A DNA stretch of 64,000 nucleotides from Bin5 sp963662575 (GTDB lineage: Bacteria > Chloroflexota > Anaerolineae > Caldilineales > Caldilineaceae): NCBI GenBank assembly GCA_963662575.1, contig OY759723.1, forward strand, positions 1,240,001 to 1,304,000, given 5' to 3'. A program made the translations under genes and the position numbers. Positions 25,957 through 35,075 of the stretch are shown here, piece after piece. Numbering within the stretch: the stretch's first letter is position 1; every line of letters begins with the position of its first letter. The notes under the pieces were generated by a model, which worked only from the letters and a program-made list of their open reading frames with translations, had not been told where the DNA came from and searched no databases.

Positions 25957-27051
25957 CTATATCTGACCTCTGTCCAGCATATCTCCGAACGGATTGTCCC
26001 GGATCTCCAGCGGGAAGTCGACGCGCGCCAGTCCCCGCCGCTGCGATTCGTAGACCGCCATAATCATCTCCAGCGCGGCGCGGCCCTGCCGCCCGCTCGA
26101 GATGCTCTCGCGGTCATTCTCGATGCAGTCGACCAGGTCGGTGACCGCGTTGATGGTGGCGTTGTCCCGTTGTGTGGGGACAGGCTCCCACTCGACCGGC
26201 TCGGTGCGCCCGCGCCAGCGGTGCAGATAGGGTTCCCAGGCCCACCCGCCCATACTCCCCATGCTGTTGCGCGCGCCGTGCTGGATCACGAGGCGGCCTT
26301 CGTCCCCTTCGATCAGGATTTCGAACGTGCCATAGCGCCGCCGTCCGCCCGACTCGAAGAAGAAGAGGCAGCCGCTGTCCATGCGGAACAACCCGGCGCC
26401 GAGGTCCTCGATTGTGATCGCCTTGTTGCCCCGCTCCACCGTGGCGAAAACCCACTCCGGATCGCCGGCGTAGAAGCGGATTAAATCGGTCAGGTGGGTG
26501 CCATTGTGCATCAGCTCGCCGCCGCCCGCGGTCACGAACTGCGAATGCCAGCTGCTGGGATCGCGCTGATCGGTCGAGAGCATGTTGGCGCGGATCGTGC
26601 GCAGATTGCCGATGTCGCCGCGCTCGATCATCGCCTTCACTTCGATGAAATTCTTCTCGAAACGCATTGAATGGTCGACAACAAGTTTGGCGCCGGCGCG
26701 GTCGCAGGCCGCGATCATCCGGTCCGCCTCTTCCAGGTCGAACGCCATCGGCTTTTCGCAGAAGATGCCGCGCGCGCCAGCCTCGGCCGCGGCAATCGTC
26801 GCCGGGCCGTGCAGATTGTCCAACGTGACGACGCTGACGATATCGACGTCGGCCTGCGCCAGCATTTCCTCATAGCTGCGGTAGCGCTGCGGGATCGACC
26901 AGCGTTCGCAGAAGAGATCGAGCTTGTCGGGATCGATGTCGGCGGCGGCCACCAGCTGCGTATCGGGCACGAGCGTATACGCCTCCGCGTGCAGATTCGC
27001 CATCCTGCCGCAGCCGACGAGCCCCACCGTATATTGCTTGCTGTCGCTCAT
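25957..27051 (-). CDS. Gfo/Idh/MocA-family oxidoreductase, upstream tandem copy
   Basis: 364 residues with GLVGCGRMA at 10-18 and EKP at 99-101; paralogue of the adjacent downstream gene. The ATG overlaps the permease stop (ATGA), and its AGGAG site lies inside the permease's last codons, so translation is coupled to the transporter. Longer in-frame extension upstream is only the permease sequence read in another frame. Probable substrate is a sugar, sugar acid or inositol delivered by the linked importer. Confidence 0.92.
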   Translation of the reverse strand: MSDSKQYTVGLVGCGRMANLHAEAYTLVPDTQLVAAADIDPDKLDLFCERWSIPQRYRSYEEMLAQADVDIVSVVTLDNLHGPATIAAAEAGARGIFCEKPMAFDLEEADRMIAACDRAGAKLVVDHSMRFEKNFIEVKAMIERGDIGNLRTIRANMLSTDQRDPSSWHSQFVTAGGGELMHNGTHLTDLIRFYAGDPEWVFATVERGNKAITIEDLGAGLFRMDSGCLFFFESGGRRRYGTFEILIEGDEGRLVIQHGARNSMGSMGGWAWEPYLHRWRGRTEPVEWEPVPTQRDNATINAVTDLVDCIENDRESISSGRQGRAALEMIMAVYESQRRGLARVDFPLEIRDNPFGDMLDRGQI

Positions 27052-27922
27052 TTGAATGCTCCTACCAGGGCGGCGCCCGCGAAGGTGCGCATCATCAGGA
27101 TAATAATAATTGCGGTCGGTATCGACGCGATCACATAACCGGCCATCAGCGGCCCGAACATCACCTGGGTGTTGCCGGTGAAGGTCGCCAGCCCCAACAT
27201 CAGCGTAAACTTTTCTTTCGAGCGCAGCACCAGCAGCGGCCACACATAGTCCCCCCACGACGACAGAAAAGTGAGCAGGCCGACGATGGCCATGATCGGT
27301 CGTGATAGCGGCAGCGCGATCAGGCGGTACATCTGCAACTCGGTGCCGCCGTCCATCCTGGCCGCCTCGAACAGCTCCTCCGGCAGATCGAGAAGAAACC
27401 GGTCAGCAGAAAGACGGCAAAGGCAATCCCGCCGGCGATATAGGGCAGGATCAACCCCCACAGCGAGTTCATCAGCCCAAACTCGACGATCAGCAGGTAG
27501 CGGCCAATCAGGGTGAGGACGCTGGGGATCATCAGCAGCGACAGCACCAGGTAGTAGGCCGCGTCCCGCCAGGCGAAGTCGATGCGCGCAAACGCGTACG
27601 CGGCCAGCGACGCACACAGCAGCACGCCCGTAACCGCCCCGAGGCTGACGAGGCTGCTGTTAATGATGGAGCGATATATCTCGTTCCACGCCATCACATA
27701 GTTCTGCAGCTGCAGCGGAAAGGCCGGCAGCCAGAAATTTACCAGCAGCTGCTGGAAACTCTTGAGCGAGGTGAGGATTGCGATGAAGAAGGGGAAAAAG
27801 GTCAGAAAGAGGAGAAATAACAGCACCGCATGATGCAGCGAGCCTTTGAACCGGTCGCTAAGCTCCGCCTGCGCGACGTCGGGCGATGATGTGAAGGGTC
27901 GGTCGACTGTCTGCTCGGTCAT
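27048..27922 (-). pseudogene. carbohydrate ABC permease (MalG type) with apparent one-base frameshift
   Basis: The frame starting MTEQTVDRPF covers the N-terminal half through IAFAVFLLTGFF. The C-terminal half continues in another frame as LDLPEELFEAARMDGGTELQMYRLIALPLSRP. The latter contains the EAA motif that docks the ATPase. Restoring one base in the run at about 27391-27397 rebuilds a normal 291-residue inner-membrane permease of the binding-protein-dependent transport family. It is either a real recent inactivation or an assembly error. The stop overlaps the following dehydrogenase start. The start shares one base with the upstream permease stop. Confidence 0.8.
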
Positions 27923-28881
27923 CAGGTCTCCCTGGTGCGTCGCGTGCGGGCGAACGGCGACGTTGTGTAGCGGAAGCTCAGCAGCGTCAAGATGAAGATG
28001 GCGATGAACAACGTCACACCGATTGTTGCGCCGTAGCCCATCTGGTCCCCGCGGAACGCGGCCATAAAGAGCAGCAGACCGGGCACCAGCGACGCCTTGG
28101 CCGGCCCGCCCGCCGTCATGATCAGCACAAAGGCGAAATCCTGGATGATGCCGATCATCGTCTGGATCGCCACCAGCTGAATCGAAGTGACCACCAGCGG
28201 AATGTCGATCCGCACCATCCGCTGCCAGACATTGCAGCCGTCCATCACCGACGCATCCAGCACCTCATTGGGGATCTGCTGCAAGCCGGCGTAGAAGATC
28301 ATGAACGGCCAGCCCGAGATCCAGGGGAAGCTGACGAGCAGCAGCGCCAGAATCACCAGGCTCGGCTCGGACAGCCACGCCGTCTGCCACTCCTCCAGGC
28401 CAAAACTCCCCAGCATGCGATTGAGCACGCCAATCGCGGGCAGCGGGTTGTAAATGAACTTCCAGATCATGATCGTGACCAGAAACGGCACCACCATCGG
28501 CAACACGAAAAGCGTGCGGTACCAGTATTTGGTGCGTTCCCGCTTCAGGTTGAAGACCAGCTCCGCCACCAGGAAGGGCGAGATGCGCTGCAACATCCAG
28601 CCGAGGAAAAACCAGCCGAGATTGCGCGTGGCGATGTGCATGTTGGGGTCGTTCACCATCGTTATGTAGTTCTTGAACCCAACGAACCGCTCCACCGTAA
28701 AGCCGTCCCAGCGAAAGAGGGTATGATAGATGACATTGACTGTCGGCTGGTACATGAAGATGACCAGAAAGAGGAAGGTGGGCAGGAGAAAGAGGAACGC
28801 GGTCAGGTTGCGGCGCAGCGCACGGCGGCGGCCGCTCCACAGCCTACTGTCGAGATTCGTGTCTGCAGTCTGTACTGACAT
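27922..28881 (-). CDS. carbohydrate ABC permease (MalF/UgpA type)
   Basis: 319 residues, six predicted helices starting at LTAFLFLLPTFLFLVIFMY (about 28-46). The EAA-type loop reads ILDASVMDGCNVWQRMVRIDIPL, with the conserved D-G. Partner of the MalG-type permease downstream, overlapping its start by one base, and of the binding protein upstream. No ATPase gene is linked. Confidence 0.9.
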   Translation of the reverse strand: MSVQTADTNLDSRLWSGRRRALRRNLTAFLFLLPTFLFLVIFMYQPTVNVIYHTLFRWDGFTVERFVGFKNYITMVNDPNMHIATRNLGWFFLGWMLQRISPFLVAELVFNLKRERTKYWYRTLFVLPMVVPFLVTIMIWKFIYNPLPAIGVLNRMLGSFGLEEWQTAWLSEPSLVILALLLVSFPWISGWPFMIFYAGLQQIPNEVLDASVMDGCNVWQRMVRIDIPLVVTSIQLVAIQTMIGIIQDFAFVLIMTAGGPAKASLVPGLLLFMAAFRGDQMGYGATIGVTLFIAIFILTLLSFRYTTSPFARTRRTRET

Positions 28882-28898
28882 GGGGTTCGCAAGGGCCA

Positions 28899-28928
28899 GC
28901 GGCCAGTGATCAGCTGATCACTGGCCGC
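28899..28928. repeat. perfect 30-bp palindrome at binding-protein/permease junction
   Basis: GCGGCCAGTGATCAG is followed directly by its exact reverse complement CTGATCACTGGCCGC. The palindrome starts 12 bases after the binding-protein stop and ends 17 bases before the permease start. It could form a stable RNA stem that protects the binding-protein message or reduces downstream expression. Confidence 0.85.
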
Positions 28929-28940
28929 TATTCACTACTG

Positions 28941-30542
28941 TTAGGCGTTGAACGGCATCACGAACGGTTCGTTGGGGACCGTGTAATCGCCCCACGGCGG
29001 CGGCGTGTAGTCGGCCTGCATCTTCTCCCACTCCGCAGCCTCTTCGTGCAGCTCTTTGTCGACGAGGAAATTCTCGATGAAGGTCGGCAGCACGTCGATC
29101 TGAATCTGGATCATCTCTTCCAGTGTCATATCGTCGGCGAAGTAGGCCTGAATCGCTGAGAACCACTCGTACCAGAAGTGCCAGTCGCCGATGCGGTCGG
29201 AGGAGAATCCGGGCTTGGCCGTCTTTGCTTCATAGTCGCTGACCAACCCCTTGACGTCGTCGTCGACCTCGATATCTTCGAGGCCCTTGATCGTCGGCAG
29301 CACCAGGTTCGTGCCCAACCGCTCCTGGATGAGCCGATCCGTATTGGCCGGCGTCGTCATGAACTTGAGGAAATCGATGGCCAGGTCGACGTGTCCCCGT
29401 TCGCTGGCGGTCTTGGTCACCGTCTTGCTCTCGGTCCCGCGTGCGATCAGCCAGGTCGGGTCCTCTTCGCCCCACGGCGTCAGCTTATTGGTGAGGCGCG
29501 GCAGATTGAAGACGCCGAACTTGTCAGTGCCTCCCAGCTCCATCAGCTGCGGCCAGATGCGGTTCGCGTTCCATACCATCGCCGTCTGCTCGGTCATGAA
29601 GACCTCGCCATACCCGATCGCCGAGGTGGTCTGCGCCATCTGCAGGTAGCCCGGCTGGTAGTAGTTCGTCACCTCTTTCCAAATACGCGTCGGCTCGACC
29701 CAGTAGGGTGCGTCCAGCCGCACGATGCCGGCGATGGTGGCGCGGGTCTGCTCGACGTCGCTGCAGAAGCCGTCGCCGTTGATGTCGATCAGGTCGAACA
29801 GCCCCATGGCGCGGATCAGGTAGTCGACCATGCGGTCCCATTCCCAACTGAGCAGCGTGCTCTCCACCGGGATCACGCCCGTATCGAGGATCTGCTGGCA
29901 CGCTTGGTAGTAGTCGTGATAGGTCTTGTCGGGAGGTCCGGAGAGGCCGGCGTCGGCGAACATCTCCTTGTTGTAGGCGATCACCAGTCCCGGGCCGCCC
30001 CAACCGACGGGAATGTCGTAATTGTTGCCGTCGGCCAGCACGATCGGATGCACATCCTCGAACCACTGGTCGAGCCAGCGACTGTTGCCCGGCTGGCCCG
30101 CGGGAATATACTGGTTCGGCTGATTCAGGTACTCGGTCGTCGGGATAACCGTGTCCTTGTCGTAGATGAAGGAGAGGCCGTAGGTGAAGGTGATATCCGG
30201 CAGCGTTCCTGCGGCCGCGCCGGCCTTGAAGTAGGTCGGCTGGGTCATCGCCTCGGTCGCCCTGAACGGCTCCTCAAAGACGACCTCGACGCCGGGGTGC
30301 ATATCCTGGTACTCCGCCGCGATGTTCAGGATCTCGTGGAGCGCCACCGGCGTATCCGCGGTTACCTTGCCCGGAACGTACTGCATGTCGATCGTCAGTT
30401 CACCGGTCATTCCTGAGCCTTCGGCTCCGTCTTCTTCCATGGCCGCCGGCGCCGTCGGCGTCGCACAAGCCGCGATAAGCCCGGCAACGGCGAGACCACC
30501 AGTCCCGATCAGAAATTGGCGGCGAGACAGTACATGGTTCAT
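28941..30542 (-). CDS. carbohydrate ABC solute-binding lipoprotein (family 1), Tat-type leader
   Basis: 533 residues. The leader MNHVLSRRQFLIGTGG carries a twin-arginine motif and ends in a lipobox LIAAC (Cys26), so it is probably exported folded by Tat and lipid-anchored. The mature part has SBP_bac_1 traits: EYQDMHPGVEVVFEEPF early, GGPGLVIAYNKEMFADAGLSGPPDKTYHDYYQACQ mid-chain, and a C-terminal RIGDWHFWYEWFSAIQAYFADDMTLEEM. First gene of the six-gene operon. Sugar not determined. Confidence 0.9.
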   Translation of the reverse strand: MNHVLSRRQFLIGTGGLAVAGLIAACATPTAPAAMEEDGAEGSGMTGELTIDMQYVPGKVTADTPVALHEILNIAAEYQDMHPGVEVVFEEPFRATEAMTQPTYFKAGAAAGTLPDITFTYGLSFIYDKDTVIPTTEYLNQPNQYIPAGQPGNSRWLDQWFEDVHPIVLADGNNYDIPVGWGGPGLVIAYNKEMFADAGLSGPPDKTYHDYYQACQQILDTGVIPVESTLLSWEWDRMVDYLIRAMGLFDLIDINGDGFCSDVEQTRATIAGIVRLDAPYWVEPTRIWKEVTNYYQPGYLQMAQTTSAIGYGEVFMTEQTAMVWNANRIWPQLMELGGTDKFGVFNLPRLTNKLTPWGEEDPTWLIARGTESKTVTKTASERGHVDLAIDFLKFMTTPANTDRLIQERLGTNLVLPTIKGLEDIEVDDDVKGLVSDYEAKTAKPGFSSDRIGDWHFWYEWFSAIQAYFADDMTLEEMIQIQIDVLPTFIENFLVDKELHEEAAEWEKMQADYTPPPWGDYTVPNEPFVMPFNA

Positions 30543-30630
30543 TTTAGCCTCCTATTGATTAGGTTTTGGCCGATCGCGATTGTGGAAATGAGAAAGAAAG
30601 GAAGGCGGTTGAAGAAAGGTGTTGCTCTGG

Positions 30631-30659
30631 AATATAGCATATCCTGTGCGTGCAGTCAA
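30631..30659 (-). promoter_or_regulatory. promoter of the binding-protein operon starting at 30542
   Basis: Minus strand TTGACT (30654-30659), 17-bp spacer, TATATT (30631-30636), about 90 bases upstream of the start codon. Confidence 0.7.
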
Positions 30660-30934
30660 ACCAATTTTTCGGATCAGACAGTCGACGAGACATTCCTGAA
30701 AATATCAAGGCGCGTTCTGTTCTACAGTATAGTCAAAGCTGGGAAGAGTGGATTTGGCCTTGGGTGTGCCCAGGTTTTCGGACTGTTTGCGCTATCGTGT
30801 TCGTGTGGCAACAGGCAGGTCGAGCCGTCAGCCCGCTGAACTTTGGAGATTCTTAAGTGGGTCCGCCCAGCCTTTAGTGGCCGGAGGTATAGGCGCGCCT
30901 GGAGAGCCGATGTGGCGGAGATAGCATCCCAGCG

Positions 30935-31148
30935 CGTAACTACTAAGCGATATGCAGTGTCTGTGTGGACCATACCTTCATTCAAGCCGCCATTCGGGCT
31001 ATCTCATCGTGTATTTGCTGGCAGCCGCCACTTTGGATGAGGCGCACAGCTGGAATTACGCCGAACGGTCGATGAGGCATGTTTTTGGAGGGGGGCGTTG
31101 CGGGGGCGGAGCCCCTGCACAAGGGAGGGCCGAAGGCCCGACCGCCCA
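30935..31148. repeat. dispersed repeat module A, copy 2
   Basis: Same 214 bases as 8375-8588, gap-free, about 19 differences by eye. Located in the gap between two importer operons. Confidence 0.85.
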
Positions 31149-31281
31149 GAACTGCAGTGATCAGTGGTCAGAGACTGCGGCGATTGATTGAGGATAGGTG
31201 TGAGAAGAGAAGTGAGGAGAGAGTTGCCTTCGCTCGCCTCATTCAGGGTCGCAAACTGATTGCGGCTGCGTAGTTACCGCA
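31149..31281. repeat. dispersed repeat module B, copy 2
   Basis: Equivalent to 8212-8352 and directly following module A here (order A-B). It contains GCGGCGATTGATTGAGG and GCTCGCCTCATTCAGG. It ends 31 bases before the stop of the next permease gene. Confidence 0.8.
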
Positions 31282-31311
31282 GCGCTACCTTTGCGCGTCG
31301 CCCGGGGCTTT

Positions 31312-32199
31312 CTACCCCTTCAGCCCGGAGAGGCTGATGCCGCCGATGATGTATTCCTGCGCGATGATGAAGAGAATGATGATGGGGAAGGAGACGATAG
31401 TGGAGCCGGCAAATACGGCCGGCCAGTTGATCTGATTGACGTCGCGGAAGAGGGCGATCCCGACGGTGACCGGGTACTTCTTCCAGTCGGAGAGGATGAT
31501 GAGAGGCCAGACGAAGGAGCTCCACTCGTTGAGGAAGATGAAGACGCCCAGCGTTACCATCGCCGGTTTGGCGAGGGGCAGCATGATACGCCAATAGGTG
31601 CCGAAGAAGCCGGAGCCGTCAATGCGGGCGGCATCCTCCAACTCGCGCGGGATATTGAGGAAAAATTGGCGCAGCAGGAATATACCGAACGCGCCGGCAA
31701 AACCCGGCAGCACTACCCCCGTGAATGTATTTGTCAGCCCCAACCCATGCGCGATCAGAAAGGTCGGGATCAGTGTAACCGAGCCGGGCAGCATCAGCGT
31801 CGCCAGTACCGCCAGGAAGAGGGTCTCGCGGCCGGGAAATTCGACGCGCGCGAACGAATAGGCCGCCAGTGAGTCGATGAAAAGCTGGACAACCAATACC
31901 GCCGCCGCATACAAAATGCTGTTGCCCAGATATACCCCCATCCGGCCGATCGTCAGAGCATCATAATATGTGCTCAACGTAGGCGGCATCGGAATGACCG
32001 AATAGGGATTGGTGAAAAAGTCGGTCCGGCTCTTGAAGGAGTTGGCCAGCATCCACAGGTAGGGAAAGATCATGCTGAACGCGAGGGCAATCAGCAGCGC
32101 ATAAACGATGATGGTAAAGCTGCGCCTGGTTGCAACCAGAAGCAGTTTTTTTTCCCGTTCTTTCACCCCGCTGCCGGGGCTGGATAGTGTACGCGCCAT
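31312..32199 (-). CDS. carbohydrate ABC permease (MalG type)
   Basis: 295 residues, six predicted helices (first at about 27-50), and the ATPase-docking loop LEDAARIDGSGFFGTYWRIMLPLAKP. Ends EYIIGGISLSGLKG, the usual terminus of this family. Three bases separate it from the partner permease. Confidence 0.92.
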   Translation of the reverse strand: MARTLSSPGSGVKEREKKLLLVATRRSFTIIVYALLIALAFSMIFPYLWMLANSFKSRTDFFTNPYSVIPMPPTLSTYYDALTIGRMGVYLGNSILYAAAVLVVQLFIDSLAAYSFARVEFPGRETLFLAVLATLMLPGSVTLIPTFLIAHGLGLTNTFTGVVLPGFAGAFGIFLLRQFFLNIPRELEDAARIDGSGFFGTYWRIMLPLAKPAMVTLGVFIFLNEWSSFVWPLIILSDWKKYPVTVGIALFRDVNQINWPAVFAGSTIVSFPIIILFIIAQEYIIGGISLSGLKG

Positions 32200-32202
32200 G
32201 AC

Positions 32203-33135
32203 TCAGTACAGCTCCCGCGACATGAACAACTTCAGCTGCAGCGCTGAAAAGAAGAAGATTACACCGAACAGCAACCAGGAGATCGCCGATGCATAGCCCA
32301 TTTGGAACCGTTGGAATGCGTAGTGGTAGACGACCATCTGAACCGTCTGTGTCGAGTTCATCGGGCCGCCCTGCGTCATGATAAATGCCTGGGTAAAGAC
32401 CTGGAAGGCGGCGATCGTCAAGGTCACGAAGGCGAAGATGAGCGAATTGCGCAACAGGGGAATGGTGATTTTCCAGAAGGTGTGCCAGCGGCCGGCGCCG
32501 TCCACCTTGGCCGCTTCATAGAAGACCTCCGGGATCTCGGCCAGACCGGCCAGGAAGATGATCATGTAGTAGCCAACCGCACCCCAAATGGTCATGATCA
32601 TAATCGCCGGCAACGCGGTCGATGGATCGAAGAGCCAGTTGGGACCCTCAATGTTTATCATTTGCAGCAGTCTATTTATCCCGCCGGTGGGTTCGTACAG
32701 CCACACCCACAGCATTGAAGTCACCACGATGGGTGTAATTGTGGGGATGAAGAAGACGGTGCGGAAGAGCGCGCGGCCGCGTCGGACCTGGTTGCCAAGG
32801 ACCGCCAGCAGCAAGGAGATGACTGTAATCGATGGCACAATGACAGCTACATAGACAAACGTGTTGCGGAAACTGATTCGCACCAGCTTATCGTTCAGCG
32901 CGCGGGCGTAGTTCTCCAGGCCCTCGAAAGGCCGCGCTTCTGAGATGATGTCATATTGGTGAAAGCTGATGTAGAGAGAGAAGATGATCGCGACGTAGGA
33001 AAAAACCGTGATCAGCAGGCCGGCCGGGCTGATGAACAGGTAGCCCGGCCAGGTCTTCCTTAAGCGTCTCCACAGTTCTCTATTTCTGCTTGCACGCGAC
33101 TGAAGCGGCTGGGAAGGTTGTGCCAGAGTCGTCAT
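32203..33135 (-). CDS. carbohydrate ABC permease (MalF type)
   Basis: 310 residues with a first helix at YLFISPAGLLITVFSYVAIIFSLYISF (about 32-58) and EAA loop FYEAAKVDGAGRWHTFWKITIPLLRN. Pairs with the permease at 31312-32199 and the binding protein at 33203-34597. Confidence 0.92.
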   Translation of the reverse strand: MTTLAQPSQPLQSRASRNRELWRRLRKTWPGYLFISPAGLLITVFSYVAIIFSLYISFHQYDIISEARPFEGLENYARALNDKLVRISFRNTFVYVAVIVPSITVISLLLAVLGNQVRRGRALFRTVFFIPTITPIVVTSMLWVWLYEPTGGINRLLQMINIEGPNWLFDPSTALPAIMIMTIWGAVGYYMIIFLAGLAEIPEVFYEAAKVDGAGRWHTFWKITIPLLRNSLIFAFVTLTIAAFQVFTQAFIMTQGGPMNSTQTVQMVVYHYAFQRFQMGYASAISWLLFGVIFFFSALQLKLFMSRELY

Positions 33136-33160
33136 TTGTCACCGTGGTCTGCACTACACC

Positions 33161-33196
33161 GGCTCGCGGCCAGTTAGCAGCAACTGGCCGCGAGCC
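33161..33196. repeat. palindrome at binding-protein/permease junction
   Basis: GGCTCGCGGCCAGTT and AACTGGCCGCGAGCC form a perfect 15-bp stem with loop AGCAGC, beginning six bases after the binding-protein stop. Equivalent in position and vocabulary to 28899-28928. Confidence 0.85.
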
Positions 33197-33202
33197 ATAG
33201 GT

Positions 33203-34597
33203 CTATGAAGCGTAACCGGCCTCTACCATAATCGTGTTGCACTCTTCAATCAACTGTTCAGCCGCTGCCTCCGGCTCCAACTCCTGCAGAATTGCCGCCT
33301 CCAGGATTGGCTTGATCACGGCGTCCAAGGCGCTCTGCTGGATGTACACCAGCGGCGTGCCCGACGCTGACGCATGCGGGACCATGTTCAGAACTGGAAG
33401 CTCCTGCAGCGCGGCCTGGTATTCCGGTGTTTCGTAGAAGTCCTTGCGCGGCGCCAACCAGCTGCCGATCGCGAAGCGCTCCAACATCCAGCCCAGCCCG
33501 CACCAGAACTCCAGGAAGGCCCAACCGGCATCCTTATTGGGCGACTTGGTCGGCACAACCAGCATGTTGTTCCAGTGGGCCGTGCCCTGCTTTCCGCCGT
33601 CCACCGGCGCCGACGGCCACAGCATCGTGAACCAGTTCAATTCCGGCAGATCATTGGTCAGGGGCCCATATTTCCAGGGGCCGGAACTCGCCATCGCAGT
33701 CTTTCCCTGCTGGAACTGCGCCCAGTCCTGGCGTTCAGGCGCGATCGGCTGGGAGACCTGGTGTACATGCAACATGTCCAGGAACCATTTCAACCCGTTC
33801 ACCGCCGCATCTTTCTCATTAAACCCAACGCCATTTTCAATGCCGGCATCGTTCTTGGAATAGAAGCCGACGTCGTGAGTACTGGCCCACACGCTCAGTG
33901 TTTGGGCGGTCGGTGTGCCGACGAGGAAACCCGACTGAACAACTTCATCGCCGTCACGCTTGGTCAACTCCTTGGCAGCGTCGGTGAAGTCCGCCCAGTC
34001 CCACGTAGCGATCTCGTCGGGGTCGGTTGTAACGCCGGCCTCGTCAAAGAGATCGGTGTTGAAGAAGATCTGGTTGCTGTCCGGGCCTTCGCCCAGTACG
34101 CCGTACTGCGCAGGGCCCTTTGTCGCCTGCAGCAAGGCGCCGTCCAGGAAGTTTTCGGGCGCCAGATCCGGCGTTATTTCGATCGAGGGTGTCAGATCCA
34201 GCAGCGCACCCCTGTCATAGAAGTCACGCCCCCAGTATACCGAGCTGTGCATGACATCGGGCGTGTCGTCGGCCGCATGGGCCGCCAGGAATTTAACGAA
34301 ATACTCGCCGAAGGGCACGTTCTGATAGTTCAGTTCCAGTTCAGGATTCGACTCTCCCAGGGCAACCGGCAAGCGGTCGAACAGCGCCTTGCTGGTCTCA
34401 TTGGCAGCCGGGCCCCACCAGTCCCAATAGGTAATCGTCTGTTGGGCCATGGAGGGTTCATCCCCTGCCATATCCCCGGATGCCGCCGGCGACGGTCCAC
34501 ACGCCGCCAACGCGCTTGCGCCGATTCCGGAAAGGGCTGTAACCGCAGACAGCCTCAGAAAATCACGCCGACTTACCCGACTTCTTAGCTCTTTCAT
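33203..34597 (-). CDS. carbohydrate ABC solute-binding lipoprotein (family 1), Tat-type leader
   Basis: 464 residues from the ATG at 34597, preceded by AAAAGGAGAAAGG. Leader MKELRSRVSRRDFLRLSAV has a twin-arginine motif; lipobox ALAAC places the lipid Cys at 33. The mature domain shows QQTITYWDWWGPAANETSKALFDRLP and QTPTAQT-like hinge regions typical of SBP_bac_1. First gene of a three-gene importer operon. Confidence 0.92.
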   Translation of the reverse strand: MKELRSRVSRRDFLRLSAVTALSGIGASALAACGPSPAASGDMAGDEPSMAQQTITYWDWWGPAANETSKALFDRLPVALGESNPELELNYQNVPFGEYFVKFLAAHAADDTPDVMHSSVYWGRDFYDRGALLDLTPSIEITPDLAPENFLDGALLQATKGPAQYGVLGEGPDSNQIFFNTDLFDEAGVTTDPDEIATWDWADFTDAAKELTKRDGDEVVQSGFLVGTPTAQTLSVWASTHDVGFYSKNDAGIENGVGFNEKDAAVNGLKWFLDMLHVHQVSQPIAPERQDWAQFQQGKTAMASSGPWKYGPLTNDLPELNWFTMLWPSAPVDGGKQGTAHWNNMLVVPTKSPNKDAGWAFLEFWCGLGWMLERFAIGSWLAPRKDFYETPEYQAALQELPVLNMVPHASASGTPLVYIQQSALDAVIKPILEAAILQELEPEAAAEQLIEECNTIMVEAGYAS

Positions 34598-34805
34598 GCC
34601 TTTCTCCTTTTGATTGGAAAACAAGAAATTTCCTACTGCAGGCGGGCAAACACCGAAATCCTCTACGTTGCTATGTAGCACGTTGATCTGAAGACAGTGG
34701 GAACGCTGAAACTGACAAAGTTGCTGCTTACGAACATCGGGCCAGCCCAGTCGTTCGGGTGAATCAGTTCGTCAATGCGGAGGCGTCTGTGCTGAAGTTG
34801 TCGGC

Positions 34806-34834
34806 AGTGTATCAAAGGTTGATTGGACTGTCAA
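34806..34834 (-). promoter_or_regulatory. promoter of the importer operon starting at 34597
   Basis: Minus strand TTGACA (34829-34834), 17-bp spacer, TACACT (34806-34811). A 5' leader of about 200 bases follows before the start codon. Confidence 0.75.
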
Positions 34835-34960
34835 AGAAAAGAACCTATACCTTTTGTAATTTGTGGGAGTCACGCTGGTGGACTCTATCGGCCCTTTACA
34901 CGCTTCGAATGTATCATTACCGCTGAGAAATCACTGGGGCGCTCCCGATCTCCAATAGCA

Positions 34961-34989
34961 TTGACACCCATACTGTTCTATATTACAGT
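34961..34989 (+). promoter_or_regulatory. promoter of the epimerase operon
   Basis: TTGACA (34961-34966), 17-bp spacer, TACAGT (34984-34989), divergent from the minus-strand promoter about 130 bases away. The shared region between them is where a common regulator could bind. Confidence 0.7.
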
Positions 34990-35075
34990 CACGAATACCC
35001 TTCACCGGCTCGTGACCAGTTGCCGACCACACCACACTTTCAGAGCAGACGGCCTATTGGCGAAAGAGAGAAACG

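Noticed and set aside
29178..30416. 412-codon plus-strand frame
   Set aside because: Mirror of the binding-protein gene at 28941-30542; no recognisable domain.
33374..34588. 404-codon plus-strand frame
   Set aside because: Antisense to a clear Tat-leader binding protein; no motif or ribosome site.
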